A DNA stretch of 64,000 nt from Actinopolymorpha singaporensis (GCF_900104745.1 NZ_LT629732.1:1674001-1738000); one strand, 5' to 3'; counted from the stretch's first letter, positions 25,497-35,123 are shown. Made by a program: numbers and translations. The notes: generated by a model from the letters alone, not told the origin.

Positions 25497-25949
25497 CTAG
25501 TTACCGGTCCCCGGTATCTGGCCCGTGATGACGGCGGCTGCCACCGACACCACCACGTCGCGGCCGGCACTGCGGATCGCCTCCAACGCCCGGCGCGCGT
25601 TGCTCTTCTCGACCTCGGTCGGTGCGTTCTTCGCCAACGCTTCCAGCGCCGCCTCGATCCGGTCCGCTGCGGTCTCCGGCGATGGCCACGAACCGACGAC
25701 CCGCCGCGCCTCGCCCGTGACACCGAACACGTGGATGATGCCCGCGCCCCACGCGCCCTCGGTCTTCACGAAGTAGCCGCCGTGGTCGAGAGCTCGCAGT
25801 CCCGCGTGCACCTCGCTTTCGCTCATGCCGGACTCGGCTGCGATTCCGGTGAATGAGGCGCCGCCCGTTGCTGACTTGTCGCACAACCTGACGGTGGCCC
25901 GTAGCAGCGGCAGGTCGCGGGTGTACCAGGTGTCTTCAATCGGCTCCAT
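25497..25949 (-). CDS. Hypothetical winged-helix protein
   Basis: The 150-aa soluble protein starts MEPIEDTWYTRDLPLLRATVR. Residues about 30-65 look like a winged helix (GASFTGIAAESGMSESEVHAGLRALDHGGYFVK). The middle is a beta-rich IIHVFGVTGEARR, and the C-terminal half is helical with ARRALEAIRSAGRDVVVSVAAAVI. Similar small proteins are common in actinomycete accessory DNA; their function is not known to me. It faces the defence operon across a 310-nt gap. Confidence 0.6.
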   Translation of the reverse strand: MEPIEDTWYTRDLPLLRATVRLCDKSATGGASFTGIAAESGMSESEVHAGLRALDHGGYFVKTEGAWGAGIIHVFGVTGEARRVVGSWPSPETAADRIEAALEALAKNAPTEVEKSNARRALEAIRSAGRDVVVSVAAAVITGQIPGTGN

Positions 25950-26259
25950 GAGCGCGTGCCCCTTCTTCTGGCCTATCCCGACTTCGTGGCGGCTGTCTTA
26001 CATCCTTCGTGTGTGTACACCAGTCCCGGCCTTTCCCCTAGTCGGGGGCTTGACCATGCCGGAAGGGGCGGCGGGTTGTGGCCGCAGTCATGCTTGGACT
26101 GCGCGTCGACGTTTGTGGCCCCCGATGATCAAGGGCCTGGCGTCACCGGTTTGAGCCTGTGGGCGATGCGGCCGGTAGCAGTACGCACGGCAATAGTGAC
26201 GTTATGTCATGATTTGGTAGATCTACCCAGACCGGCCAGGATTCCAGGATGATGTTGGC
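25950..26259. other. Intergenic region upstream of the helicase-methyltransferase pair
   Basis: About 310 bases with no gene seen. It should contain divergent promoters for the gene at 25497-25949 and the helicase gene. The segment 26190-26240 is relatively AT-rich (GTGACGTTATGTCATGATTTGG), a possible promoter/operator region with the near-palindrome TGACGTTATGTCA. Confidence 0.4.
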
Positions 26260-29200
26260 GTGGCTCGGATCTTCGACAACATCAAGTTGGACCTCGGCTC
26301 CCACTTGACTAAGACGCTGCAGGTCTCTGACCGGATCGACGCGGCAGTTGGCTACTTCAACCTTCGCGGCTGGGCCTTGTTCGACGGCATCGTTCGAGGG
26401 AAGGCCGGCACCGCATCCGCAGCGCCAGTCATGCGCATCCTCATCGGGATGGCCACGAAAGGTCCTCAACAGGAGACGATCGCTGAGCTCGAAGCCAGCC
26501 TAGGCGCCGAGGTGGCACAGGAAGCCGACGCGAACGCGGCTCGAGCCCGCAAGGCGGAGCTACTCGAGCAGCTCCGCACGCAACTGATGCGTGGCGTGCC
26601 GACGAATGCCGACCGTAGGACCCTCCAGTCGCTACGCGACCTCTTGGCTGGCGGCGTTGTTGAGATGAGGGTCTTCACTCGCAGGCCGTTACATGGCAAG
26701 ACGTATGTCTGCCACCGAGACGATCTCAATAACCCCATCACCGGATTTGTTGGATCCTCGAACCTCACTATCCCGGGACTGACCAGCAACCTGGAACTCA
26801 ATGTCGACGTGATCGACGTCGACGGCGCGAGGGCCCTGGCCGACTGGTTCCAGGACCGATGGGACGACCGCTTCAGTCGACCCGTCACCGCCGACGTCCT
26901 GGACCTACTCGACGAGTCGTGGGCGAGGCGCGAACCGAGACGGCCCTATGAGGTGTTCATGAAAGTCTGCTACGACCTCTCACGCGACGTGCGCGAAGGC
27001 CTAGCCGAGTACTCGATCCCGACCAGCATCCGTAACCAGTTGCTGGATTACCAGGGCACCGCCGTCCAAGCTCTCGGTCGACGCATCGTTAGGCGTCGCG
27101 GCACGATGCTCGGCGATGTCGTCGGCCTCGGCAAGACGCTTACCGCCATCGCCGTGGCATTGATGCTTCGGGAGGAGCACGGATACATCCCGCTCGTGGT
27201 GTGCCCGAAGAATCTCGTCAGCATGTGGGAGGAACACCTCGACGCGTACGACCTTCCAGGGCGTGTGGTTCCTTACAGCCAAGCACACGCCACGCTACCG
27301 GAGTTACGACGCTTCCCATTCGTGATCGTCGACGAATCGCACACCCTTAGAAACGACACGCGCCGCGACTACAGGGCCATCCAGGACTACATCCATGCCA
27401 ACGACACTAAGGTACTGCTGCTCACGGCGACCCCATACAACATCCGCTTCAAGGACGTCGCGAATCAGCTTGGCCTGTTCATAGACGACGATGATGACTT
27501 GGGCATCTCTCCTGTCGGCGCCCTGACTGCTGACCCCAACCTGGGTGACAAGGTTGATGGCAAGATCACCACGATGGCTGCCTTCCGTCGCTCAGAGGAT
27601 CCCGAAGACTGGAAACGACTGATGAGCGAACACCTCATCCGTCGAACTCGCAGCTTCATTCGTGCCAACTATGCGCGTGTCGACGAGGACGGTGTGCAGT
27701 ACCTCGCGTTCGCGGACGGCAAACGGTTCAGGTTCCCCGACCGCATCGCAAGGCCAATTAGCCACTCTTTCGGTCCAGCTGACCCGGCTCGGGACATGGC
27801 AAGCCCACGGACCCTCGCCGCAATCCAAGGCCTTACGCTCCCGCGCTACCAGCTCGCCCGATACATCAACAGTGAGACACCGCTGACTGACGAAGACCGC
27901 CGTTTTCTCGACCGCCTCAGCCGCGGCCGCGGCAACGTCGCAGGGTTCGTCCGCACGACATTCTACAAGCGACTCTCCTCGTGCGGCTATTCGTTCACGC
28001 TATCCATCGAGAGACACATCGCCCGCAATGAACTCTTCCTGTACGCACTCGAGCACGGTCTCGCCATCCCCACCGGGACAATCGTCGACACCAACCTCGC
28101 CGACGATGACGATCCCACTGAACAGGAACTCAGCACAGTTGAGCATCTCAGTGACGACCCTGAACGCCGTTACAATGCGCTCCTCGGCGCGGACCCGGCA
28201 GGCATCACCTGGGTTCGATCGCAGTTGTTCACCGCAGACCTCCGTGCCGCACTTAAGGCAGACACTGCCACGCTGCGAAACCTTCTCACAACCTACGGCG
28301 GATGGAGTGCGGAGTGGGACTCAAAGCTTTCTGCGCTAGTCGACCTGCTTACCGTGACGCACCCGGACGAGAAGGTACTGGTCTTTACGGAATACAAGGA
28401 CACCGCCAACTACATCGGCAGTGCCCTTCAAGCTGCCGGTATCGGCAAGGTAGGTGTCGCAACCGGCGACACTGACGACCCCACGTCACTCGCTCATCGA
28501 TTCTCGCCCCGATCAAATGCCCTGCCAGGTCAAAGTGCCGTGGAGCAAGACCACGAACTGCGTGTCCTCATAGCGACTGATGTCCTCAGCGAAGGTCAGA
28601 ACTTGCAGGACGCCCACATCGTCGTCAACTACGATCTCCCGTGGGCCATAGTCCGATTGATCCAGCGAGCGGGTCGTGTTGATCGCCTCGGTCAACAGTC
28701 TGACACGGTTCTCGTGTATTCCTTCTTCCACGAGTCCGTTGAGAACGTCATCGATCTACGCCGGCGCATTAGCGCTCGGCTCAGCGCAAACGCATCAGCC
28801 TTTGGCTCCGACGAGCAGTTCTTTGGCAGTCCTACTGAGGTTAAGATGATTACTGACCTTTATAACGGTAATATCGATGACCAGGACCAGATAGACGATG
28901 TTGACGCATCCAGCTTGGCCTACGAACGCTGGAACAAGCTCGTACAAGAAGATCCCACTCTCGCTGCCCGCATCGCTGCGCTACCGGACATGATCGCCGC
29001 CACTCGCAAGCGGCGCCTGGCCGACGGTCCTGAGACCGTCGTCTGTTACGTGCGCACCGAATCCGGTGTGGACGGCTTCGGCGCGGCCTCACCAGCCGGT
29101 CCTCCACGGCTGTTCACCGGTCACGAGGCTCTCCGCGCATTCGAAGCCTCGCCGGACGAGCAGGGCCTGGATCACATGGAGAACCACGATCAACTGCTCG

Positions 29201-29523
29201 CCGAGCTGGTCCGCGGCCCGCTCGCAACACCGGCCCGAGTCGCTGGACGACTGCGGGGAGTACGACGCACCGTCTGGGCACGGCTCGGAGACCAACTGCA
29301 CGGCCATGACATCGAAGCGCAGCAAGCCTTAGACGCCCTGTTTCAGCATCCACTGACAGCCGAGGCCGACCGCCGGCTACGACGAGCCATCCGTAACGGT
29401 GCGACCGACCAGGAGTTGACGACGCGCGTTACGGCTCTACACCGCGACGAGCAACTAGTGATCGCAGCACGCGGAAATAAAGATCCTATTCGCATCGTCA
29501 GTAGCCTGGGGGTTGCACAGTGA
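26260..29523 (+). CDS. PLD-SNF2 helicase fusion, putative defence protein
   Basis: The 1087-aa product starts at GTG 26260. The N-terminal part (about residues 1-210) has a phospholipase-D-like nuclease half-site: LHGKTYVCHR (His-x-Lys near 144-147) and GFVGSSNLT (about 160-168). A SNF2/DEAD-type helicase follows: Walker A GDVVGLGKTLTA (about 285-296), Walker B VIVDESHTL (about 356-364), motif III LLTATPYN (about 387-394), and a helicase C-terminal part with VLVFTEYKDT, TDVLSEGQNLQDA and QRAGRVDRLGQ (about 706-815). It would translocate on DNA and possibly cut it. The stop overlaps the methyltransferase GTG start by 4 nt, so the two are a translationally coupled unit. Confidence 0.88.
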   Translation: MARIFDNIKLDLGSHLTKTLQVSDRIDAAVGYFNLRGWALFDGIVRGKAGTASAAPVMRILIGMATKGPQQETIAELEASLGAEVAQEADANAARARKAELLEQLRTQLMRGVPTNADRRTLQSLRDLLAGGVVEMRVFTRRPLHGKTYVCHRDDLNNPITGFVGSSNLTIPGLTSNLELNVDVIDVDGARALADWFQDRWDDRFSRPVTADVLDLLDESWARREPRRPYEVFMKVCYDLSRDVREGLAEYSIPTSIRNQLLDYQGTAVQALGRRIVRRRGTMLGDVVGLGKTLTAIAVALMLREEHGYIPLVVCPKNLVSMWEEHLDAYDLPGRVVPYSQAHATLPELRRFPFVIVDESHTLRNDTRRDYRAIQDYIHANDTKVLLLTATPYNIRFKDVANQLGLFIDDDDDLGISPVGALTADPNLGDKVDGKITTMAAFRRSEDPEDWKRLMSEHLIRRTRSFIRANYARVDEDGVQYLAFADGKRFRFPDRIARPISHSFGPADPARDMASPRTLAAIQGLTLPRYQLARYINSETPLTDEDRRFLDRLSRGRGNVAGFVRTTFYKRLSSCGYSFTLSIERHIARNELFLYALEHGLAIPTGTIVDTNLADDDDPTEQELSTVEHLSDDPERRYNALLGADPAGITWVRSQLFTADLRAALKADTATLRNLLTTYGGWSAEWDSKLSALVDLLTVTHPDEKVLVFTEYKDTANYIGSALQAAGIGKVGVATGDTDDPTSLAHRFSPRSNALPGQSAVEQDHELRVLIATDVLSEGQNLQDAHIVVNYDLPWAIVRLIQRAGRVDRLGQQSDTVLVYSFFHESVENVIDLRRRISARLSANASAFGSDEQFFGSPTEVKMITDLYNGNIDDQDQIDDVDASSLAYERWNKLVQEDPTLAARIAALPDMIAATRKRRLADGPETVVCYVRTESGVDGFGAASPAGPPRLFTGHEALRAFEASPDEQGLDHMENHDQLLAELVRGPLATPARVAGRLRGVRRTVWARLGDQLHGHDIEAQQALDALFQHPLTAEADRRLRRAIRNGATDQELTTRVTALHRDEQLVIAARGNKDPIRIVSSLGVAQ

Positions 29524-32276
29524 CGCGCCGTAGTCTGTTGCCGCTGGTAGATGCGGAAGACTTCCGAACGCTATTCATCGAAGAGTTGGGCTGGCTGAAC
29601 CCTGACCGGTCGGACCTCACAATCACGGTTAATGGCACGAAGCACACATTGACTCAGGTTGCCGGGTACAAGGGGCTCCGGATCTGGCACCATGCCGGTC
29701 TTCCACCGCGCAAAGTCCAGCGCGCAATAGACCTTGAGGTGGGCCGCGAAAGCACAGAGAGGCTCCTCATCTTCACGGGACCTCACCGGCAAGACTGGCG
29801 TTGGCCTCGTCGTGCCCTGCTCGGCGGTGCAAATGCTCAGCTCGTTGTCCACGAGCACCTCGTCGGATTGGCCCAACCCGACCTGGAACGAAGACTTCAG
29901 TCAATCTCCATCGACCTAGATGAAGATGTCACTCTAGTCGAATTGCTACAGCGGATGCGGGACGCATTCGACACCGTGTCCGAGACAGCCAGTGTCCAAG
30001 CTGCACGGCTAATGAACGTCCTCTACGGTGAGCTCGAAGCCGCCGGAGTGCCGCCGGTTTCTGCCACCCTGACCTTGGCTCGGCTACTGTTCCTATTGTT
30101 CGGTGACGACACCGAGATGTGGCGCGCCAACATGTTTAGCAGGTATATCGAGAATCATACGACGGCCGACACGTTGCATGCGGATCTCAGAGCCCTGTTC
30201 GACGTCGTAGATCAACCCGAGGAGTCGCGGGCATTGGCTCCTGGTTCGCCCCTGATCTCGTTTCGCTACATTAACGGCGGTCTTTACAAAAATAGCTTCG
30301 ATCTACCTCCCCTCACTTCCGCGTTCCGTGACGGCCTCCTTGAGGCGAGCAAATTCGACTGGGGGTTGATCTCCCCGGCCATCTTCGGGTCGATGTTCCA
30401 GACCGTGAAGGCGAAAGAGGCTAGGCGCGCAGGTGGAGAACACTACACCAGCGAGGAGAACATCCTTAAGACAATTGGACCTTTGTTCCTGGATGAATAC
30501 CGTGCCCGCCTAGAGGCAGCGTGGGATGACAAGCGGCGACTGACCGAGCTGCACAACGATCTCGGACGTCTCCGTATCATGGACCCTGCGTGCGGCTGCG
30601 GAAACTTTCTGATCGTCGCGTATCGGGAATTACGTGCGCTCGAACTGGACCTCCTAAAGCGCCGTCGCGACCTCGATGACTTGGACGGCAAGACCACAGG
30701 GCGTGGGAGCCGCGCACAGGGGGTATTCGACGTCACTGACCGCATCAAAGTCACCCTTGACCACTTCTATGGTATTGAAATTGAGGAGTGGCCGGCTCGC
30801 ATCGCCGAGACTGCGATGCTGTTGGTCGATCACCTGGCGAACCAGGCGATGGAAGAGGAGTTCGGCCTTGCGCCTGACCGCCTTCCGATTCGCGTCGCCC
30901 CCACTATCAAGCATGACAACGCCCTTCGCAATGACTGGGCTGCGATTCTACCGCCGAGCGATAATGTAATCATCCTAGGCAATCCGCCCTTTAGTGGCCG
31001 CGGCGACCGTGGACCGCAACAGACGGCCGATCAGAAGTTGGTGTGGGGCCCTCGATACAACATCAACCTGGACTACGTGACCTGCTGGTATCTACGCGCA
31101 ATCCAGTATTTCGGTCGCCATGCTGGCCGGTGGGCATTCGTGTCGACCAACTCGGTCTGTCAGGGCGAACCTGTAGCAACATTGTGGTCTCCGATACTCG
31201 ACGCCGGCTGGCGCTGTCGATTCGCCCACCGATCGTTCCTGTGGGAGTCGGAGGCAAGAGGGAAAGCTGCCGTCACGGTGTCCATTGTCGGGTTCGACCG
31301 GAACAAGACGTCTCCCAAACCTGTGCTCTGGACCTATCCGCCGGGCGGCAAAGGTGACGGCACTGCAGTCCCAGTAACCCGCATCAACCCCTATCTAATC
31401 GACGGACCGAACCTCCTTGTCCGAAAAAGCACACGGCCGCTGTCATCCCAGATGCCGGAGGCCAGCTTTGGAAGTATGCCAAACGACGGCGGTCATCTCC
31501 TGGTCGAAGCCAATGAGTACACGGAAGTCGCAAGTGACCCTGTGGCCAGCAAGTACCTCAGACGCTTTGTCGGCGCCAAAGAGTTGGTACACAATCGCGA
31601 CCGGTGGTGTCTCTGGATGGTTGATCTCGACCCCAAGGACCTCAGGAAGAGTAGAATTCTCCGCGAACGTGTTGCCGCTGTCCGCAACCACCGGTCAAGC
31701 AGCGCAAGCCCGACGACAAGCACGAGGCAACACCCGCCGCACCTGTTCGGCCAGCTCGCGCAGCCTAAGACCTCGTATCTGGCCATCCCCCGCCACGTCA
31801 GCGAGCACCGCCGCTTCTATCCGGCAGCTCGTTTCGATGCTGATGTCATCTGCGGTGACGCAAATTTCCTAATCCCTGATCCAGACGGTCTCGCACTAGC
31901 GATCGTCTCCTCCTCGATGTTCATGGTTTGGCAAAAGGCGATCGGAGGCAGAATTAAGTCTGACCTACGGTTCTCCAAAACCTTCACCTACAACACGTTT
32001 CCGCTCCCTGTGTTGTCCAAGAGGCAGTACGCCGCATTGTGTTCGGCGGGCACCGCTATCCTCACCGCGCGAGCGACCCATGTGGGCTGGTCTTTGGCAC
32101 GTATATACGAGTCGGACGCTATCCCGGATAACGTTGTAGCCGCCCACCTCGCCGTCGATAAGGTTCTAGACTCGACATTTGGTCGAGTAAGCCTGGACAC
32201 GGAGGGCGATAGGCAGCGGGCACTCTTCCGCGCCTACGCTGCGCTGAATGGTCAGGAGGCATTCCGTTCGACTTGA
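29520..32276 (+). CDS. MmeI-like N6-adenine DNA methyltransferase
   Basis: The 918-aa class I SAM-dependent methyltransferase has motif I DPACGCGNFLIVAYRELR (about residues 354-371) and catalytic motif IV NPPFSGRG (about 485-492). A helical spacer precedes it (TLARLLFLLFGDDTEMW, near 180-200) and a target-recognition-like region and C-terminal part follow. This resembles the MmeI family of modification/restriction enzymes. The N-terminal 150 residues (with ERLLIFTGPHRQDWRWPRRA) do not show the nuclease motif of MmeI, so cutting may be left to the partner helicase-PLD protein. It is co-translated with that gene (GTGA overlap). It probably marks host DNA at a specific site. Confidence 0.85.
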   Translation: MTRRSLLPLVDAEDFRTLFIEELGWLNPDRSDLTITVNGTKHTLTQVAGYKGLRIWHHAGLPPRKVQRAIDLEVGRESTERLLIFTGPHRQDWRWPRRALLGGANAQLVVHEHLVGLAQPDLERRLQSISIDLDEDVTLVELLQRMRDAFDTVSETASVQAARLMNVLYGELEAAGVPPVSATLTLARLLFLLFGDDTEMWRANMFSRYIENHTTADTLHADLRALFDVVDQPEESRALAPGSPLISFRYINGGLYKNSFDLPPLTSAFRDGLLEASKFDWGLISPAIFGSMFQTVKAKEARRAGGEHYTSEENILKTIGPLFLDEYRARLEAAWDDKRRLTELHNDLGRLRIMDPACGCGNFLIVAYRELRALELDLLKRRRDLDDLDGKTTGRGSRAQGVFDVTDRIKVTLDHFYGIEIEEWPARIAETAMLLVDHLANQAMEEEFGLAPDRLPIRVAPTIKHDNALRNDWAAILPPSDNVIILGNPPFSGRGDRGPQQTADQKLVWGPRYNINLDYVTCWYLRAIQYFGRHAGRWAFVSTNSVCQGEPVATLWSPILDAGWRCRFAHRSFLWESEARGKAAVTVSIVGFDRNKTSPKPVLWTYPPGGKGDGTAVPVTRINPYLIDGPNLLVRKSTRPLSSQMPEASFGSMPNDGGHLLVEANEYTEVASDPVASKYLRRFVGAKELVHNRDRWCLWMVDLDPKDLRKSRILRERVAAVRNHRSSSASPTTSTRQHPPHLFGQLAQPKTSYLAIPRHVSEHRRFYPAARFDADVICGDANFLIPDPDGLALAIVSSSMFMVWQKAIGGRIKSDLRFSKTFTYNTFPLPVLSKRQYAALCSAGTAILTARATHVGWSLARIYESDAIPDNVVAAHLAVDKVLDSTFGRVSLDTEGDRQRALFRAYAALNGQEAFRST

Positions 32277-32523
32277 AGGTAGTCCTCCAATCAACTGATG
32301 CTGCGCCAGCACCTCCGCTATGAAAGTGGCGCTGGTTCAATACAGGGTCTAACTTTCTGACACCTGGTGGGGCGCGGGCGGCGGGTGCGGTGGTGGCTCG
32401 CGCCGAAGGTGCACGCAAGCATGCCGCACCCGGACGTTACCTCTGCTCGATCGGAGAGCAAGCGGTGAGCCGACGCCTCGGACGGGTATGAGATGGTGTC
32501 GAGCCCTTCGGTAGCGTTACACC
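32277..32523. other. Short spacer between defence operon and AICE backbone
   Basis: No gene or strong hairpin is visible. It separates the cargo from the conserved AICE core that begins with the Nudix hydrolase. Confidence 0.35.
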
Positions 32524-33090
32524 GTGGCTGGCGATCGGAGTGACGTGGACGAAGTGGCCCGGTGGACGATCCATGAGGAGAGACTCGTAGACGACACCCG
32601 CAGACTGCGCCTGAGCATCGCTCACGTCGAACTACCTGACGGCGTGCACTTCGAGCAGTACGTCTTGCGCATGCCGAAGGCCTCGATCGCCGTCGTCCTG
32701 GACGACGCGGGTGAACGTGTCCTGATGATCTGGCGGCATCGGTTCGTGCCCGACCGTTGGACGTGGGAACTGCCCGGCGGCTACGTGGACCCCGATGAAG
32801 ATCCGCTCGACACCGCGGCTCGAGAGGTGGAGGAAGAGACTGGGTGGCGTCCGCGGAACATGCGCCCGCTCGGGAGCTTCCAGCCCCTGTCAGGGACGGC
32901 CGACTTCGAGAATTTGCTCTTCGTCTCCGAGGGGGCGGAGGACACCGGGAAGTCGCCTGACGTCAACGAGGCGTCGAAGGTGGAGTGGGTGGAGCTGTCG
33001 ACGGTAAGAGAACGGATCGCGCGAGGTGAGATCGACGGAGCGGCCGCTCAGATCGGTCTGCTTCACGTCTTGTTGTCCCGAGCTGGCTAG
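32524..33090 (+). CDS. Nudix hydrolase of the AICE backbone
   Basis: The 188-aa soluble enzyme has a complete Nudix box: G-x5-E-x7-REVEEETGW around GGYVDPDEDPLDTAAREVEE (about residues 94-117), which binds Mg2+ and hydrolyses nucleoside-diphosphate-linked substrates. The start is GTG 32524 (MAGDRSDVDEVARWTIHEER). A Nudix gene beside the regulator is a regular part of AICEs related to pSAM2, but its substrate there is not established. It converges on the regulator gene; the two stop codons share CTAG. Confidence 0.9.
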   Translation: MAGDRSDVDEVARWTIHEERLVDDTRRLRLSIAHVELPDGVHFEQYVLRMPKASIAVVLDDAGERVLMIWRHRFVPDRWTWELPGGYVDPDEDPLDTAAREVEEETGWRPRNMRPLGSFQPLSGTADFENLLFVSEGAEDTGKSPDVNEASKVEWVELSTVRERIARGEIDGAAAQIGLLHVLLSRAG

Positions 33091-34463
33091 GCCACTCGCC
33101 GGAGCGGGATGCGCTGAGCCGTCATCCGCTTGTAGACCCTACGTACGACCGGCTGCTGGCTGAAGGGTGACAGTCGAACGGCCACGTCGGTCATGTAGGC
33201 CGTCGTCCTTGTCGAGCGCACGCTGATGGTCAAGTCCAGCGCCTCGGTCGTGTACGCGACAGCCTCATCGACCTTGCCCTGGTCCGCCAGCGTGCCGGCC
33301 AGCAAGGCGGTGTTGAACACCCGGCCGCGGTCGTACCCCTCGGTCATCTGCAACGACTGACGAGCGAACTGCTCGGCGTCCGAGGCTTGGCCGAGCTCTC
33401 TCAATGTGTGGGCGAACTTCGCCGACAGGTACGCCTGGTCGAAGTAGACAAGCCATGTCGGTGCGTCGTTCGATCGCATGCGGCAGAAGTTCGTCTCGGC
33501 GTGCCTCAGTGCTCTCATGGAGGCGGAAGCATCCTGTCTCAGGGCGTGCGCATGGGCTTCCATCGCCGCGGCCTCGGCGACTAGTGCGGCTATGCCCGTT
33601 GGCTCTGCGAGCTGGCGTGCAGCCATGGCGAGGTCGAGGGCCTCGTCCGGTGCGTTGAAGAACGCTGCCTGATGGCTCATGCCCAAGAGCATCTCAGCGG
33701 CCAAGGCTCTGTCCACGGCTTCTCGTGCAAGTTGGAGAGCTTGATGGAGGAAGCGACGCCCGGCAGCTTGGTCACCGATGTCGTAGGACATCCAGCCGAC
33801 CAGCTGGAACAGCTCCGCAGCGCCGGCGAAGAGGTCGGCTCGGACCTTTGACGAGCCGCGGGACGTGCTCAGGAGGGGCGCGACACGGTTTTTGATGAAG
33901 GCGACGGCCTGCTGCAGACTCTCGCCGCCACCGAACCGGTTGTCCGCCTGCCGGAATGCCTGCGTCCAGTATTTCAGAGAGTCGACGTCCTTCGTCCCGA
34001 TGACGCGCGAAGGGCTAGCAGTAAGCACGCGGCCGGCGGCGTCTGAGGCTTCGGTGCCAAGCAGGACCGCTCCCACGCCGACTGACTTGAGTAGCTGTCG
34101 CCTGTCCACGTCCGGCTCCTCCTCGCTTGCATGCTCAACCTGGGCCGTCAGGTCGAACCACACGACATGTCGAGGGATGTGCAGGAGCCGCGCCCACTTG
34201 GCGAGCTTCTCCAGGTCGTGCGTATTGCTGCTCCCTCGCTCGATCCGGCTGACTTGCCCCTGACTGAGCCCCAGCCATCGAGCCAGTTGACTTTGACGGA
34301 CGAGAGGACTTTGCAGGTCCCTATAGGCCTTGAGCAGGTAGCCGAAGTTCCTGCTCCGGGCTGCATGCTGAATCTCTGCCTGCTGCCAGAACTCGTCAGG
34401 CAGGGTCGGCGGGCCCGCTTCCGTGTTTGCGGTCCCCTGAGCTTTCGCCTGGTGTACGCGCAC
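33087..34463 (-). CDS. XRE-family regulator with TPR-like C-terminal domain
   Basis: The about 458-aa product starts at GTG 34463, with AGGGGG about 7 nt upstream; longer frames run into the repeat-rich operator region. The N-terminal helix-turn-helix (about residues 45-95) reads QSQLARWLGLSQGQVSRIERG. The remaining about 300 residues are helical repeats of TPR type: DQAAGRRFLHQALQLAREA, AAAMEAHAHALRQDASASM, AEQFARQSLQMTEGYDRG. Such regulators control excision/transfer genes, often sensing a peptide or small ligand through the TPR part. It reads away from the transfer operon and shares the upstream control region 34464-34666 with it. Confidence 0.85.
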   Translation of the reverse strand: MRVHQAKAQGTANTEAGPPTLPDEFWQQAEIQHAARSRNFGYLLKAYRDLQSPLVRQSQLARWLGLSQGQVSRIERGSSNTHDLEKLAKWARLLHIPRHVVWFDLTAQVEHASEEEPDVDRRQLLKSVGVGAVLLGTEASDAAGRVLTASPSRVIGTKDVDSLKYWTQAFRQADNRFGGGESLQQAVAFIKNRVAPLLSTSRGSSKVRADLFAGAAELFQLVGWMSYDIGDQAAGRRFLHQALQLAREAVDRALAAEMLLGMSHQAAFFNAPDEALDLAMAARQLAEPTGIAALVAEAAAMEAHAHALRQDASASMRALRHAETNFCRMRSNDAPTWLVYFDQAYLSAKFAHTLRELGQASDAEQFARQSLQMTEGYDRGRVFNTALLAGTLADQGKVDEAVAYTTEALDLTISVRSTRTTAYMTDVAVRLSPFSQQPVVRRVYKRMTAQRIPLRRVA

Positions 34464-34532
34464 GTGAAACCCCCTGTGGTCGCGGCCGAGCTTACGACAG
34501 TGAGGGCACGCACGCGCTCCGTGACACGCGTC

Positions 34533-34575
34533 CGTATGCATCGCACGCATATGCGTTGGCCGCGTATGCATCGCA
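34533..34575. promoter_or_regulatory. Operator-like repeats between regulator and transfer operon
   Basis: CGTATGCATCGCA occurs at 34533-34545 and again at 34563-34575, 30 bp apart (three helical turns). Between them lies the perfect palindrome CGCATATGCG (34546-34555). They lie in the divergent promoter region of the XRE regulator and the SCO3933-type gene, where a control site is expected. Binding is inferred. Confidence 0.55.
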
Positions 34576-34666
34576 TTCGTGGCACGAGACGGCTTGCTGG
34601 GGATGTCATAGCGAACACGAGGCGTGGCGCCTCGTTTTCATCGGTCCCAGTCAAGGGAGTGCACTC

Positions 34667-34987
34667 ATGAAGTTGATCGTTGACACCTCGGTTCACACGT
34701 TCACGGTGACGAAGGCGGCGGAGCCGAAGACTGATCAGGATGGTCGGCACAAGGCCGATCGGAGGACCGGCGAGTTGTTGTTCGTCGTGCAGGTGATGGC
34801 GCTCGAACCTGAGTCCGGGGCGGACATCATCACGATCACTGTGGCGGGGCAACCGCCGAAGGTGGCCGTGGGGCAGTCCGTTACCCCGGTCGAGCTGGAA
34901 GCCATCCCGTGGGCGACGGGCGGCCGGAACGGTGTCGCCTTCCGTGCGAAGGCGCTGGAGGCCAAGCAGGCGGTCAAGGCGGCCTGA
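34667..34987 (+). CDS. SCO3933-family regulatory protein of AICE
   Basis: The 106-aa product starts MKLIVDTSVHTFTVTKAAEP (ATG 34667; AAGGGAG upstream) and ends AKALEAKQAVKAA. Its pattern of KxDQDGRHKADRRTGELLFVV and a central strand pair fits the SCO3933-type regulatory proteins found at the start of AICE transfer operons. It is not a canonical helix-turn-helix. It is the first gene after the operator region and probably the most highly expressed of the backbone. The exact function is not known. Confidence 0.8.
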   Translation: MKLIVDTSVHTFTVTKAAEPKTDQDGRHKADRRTGELLFVVQVMALEPESGADIITITVAGQPPKVAVGQSVTPVELEAIPWATGGRNGVAFRAKALEAKQAVKAA

Positions 34988-35003
34988 ACCCCAGGTCACA
35001 GCT

Positions 35004-35099
35004 GTGAACGCCGAGACACCGTTCGAGTTCGAGTGCCAACACATTGAGCAGCCTGCCAATCGTGGGCAGGTGGCGCCGCTGAGCGGCGCGAACAAGTAG
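35004..35099 (+). CDS. Possible 31-aa peptide
   Basis: A GTG at 35004 opens a short frame, VNAETPFEFECQHIEQPANR, ending GQVAPLSGANK. It lies between the SCO3933-type gene and the hairpins, in the position where AICEs often have a tiny gene. No ribosome-binding site is clear, so this is a weak call. Confidence 0.3.
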   Translation: MNAETPFEFECQHIEQPANRGQVAPLSGANK

Positions 35100-35101
35100 A
35101 A

Positions 35102-35123
35102 AGCGGCCCCCGAAGGGGCCGCT
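35102..35123 (+). terminator. Strong hairpin after the first backbone gene
   Basis: AGCGGCCCC, the loop CGAA and GGGGCCGCT form a perfect 9-bp GC stem (35102-35123). A second inverted repeat, GAGACCCGGAA / TTCCGGGTCTC (35138-35148 / 35165-35175), follows directly. No long T-run follows. The pair could be an attenuator or RNA-processing site that lets the first gene be expressed more than the transfer genes (inference). Confidence 0.45.
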
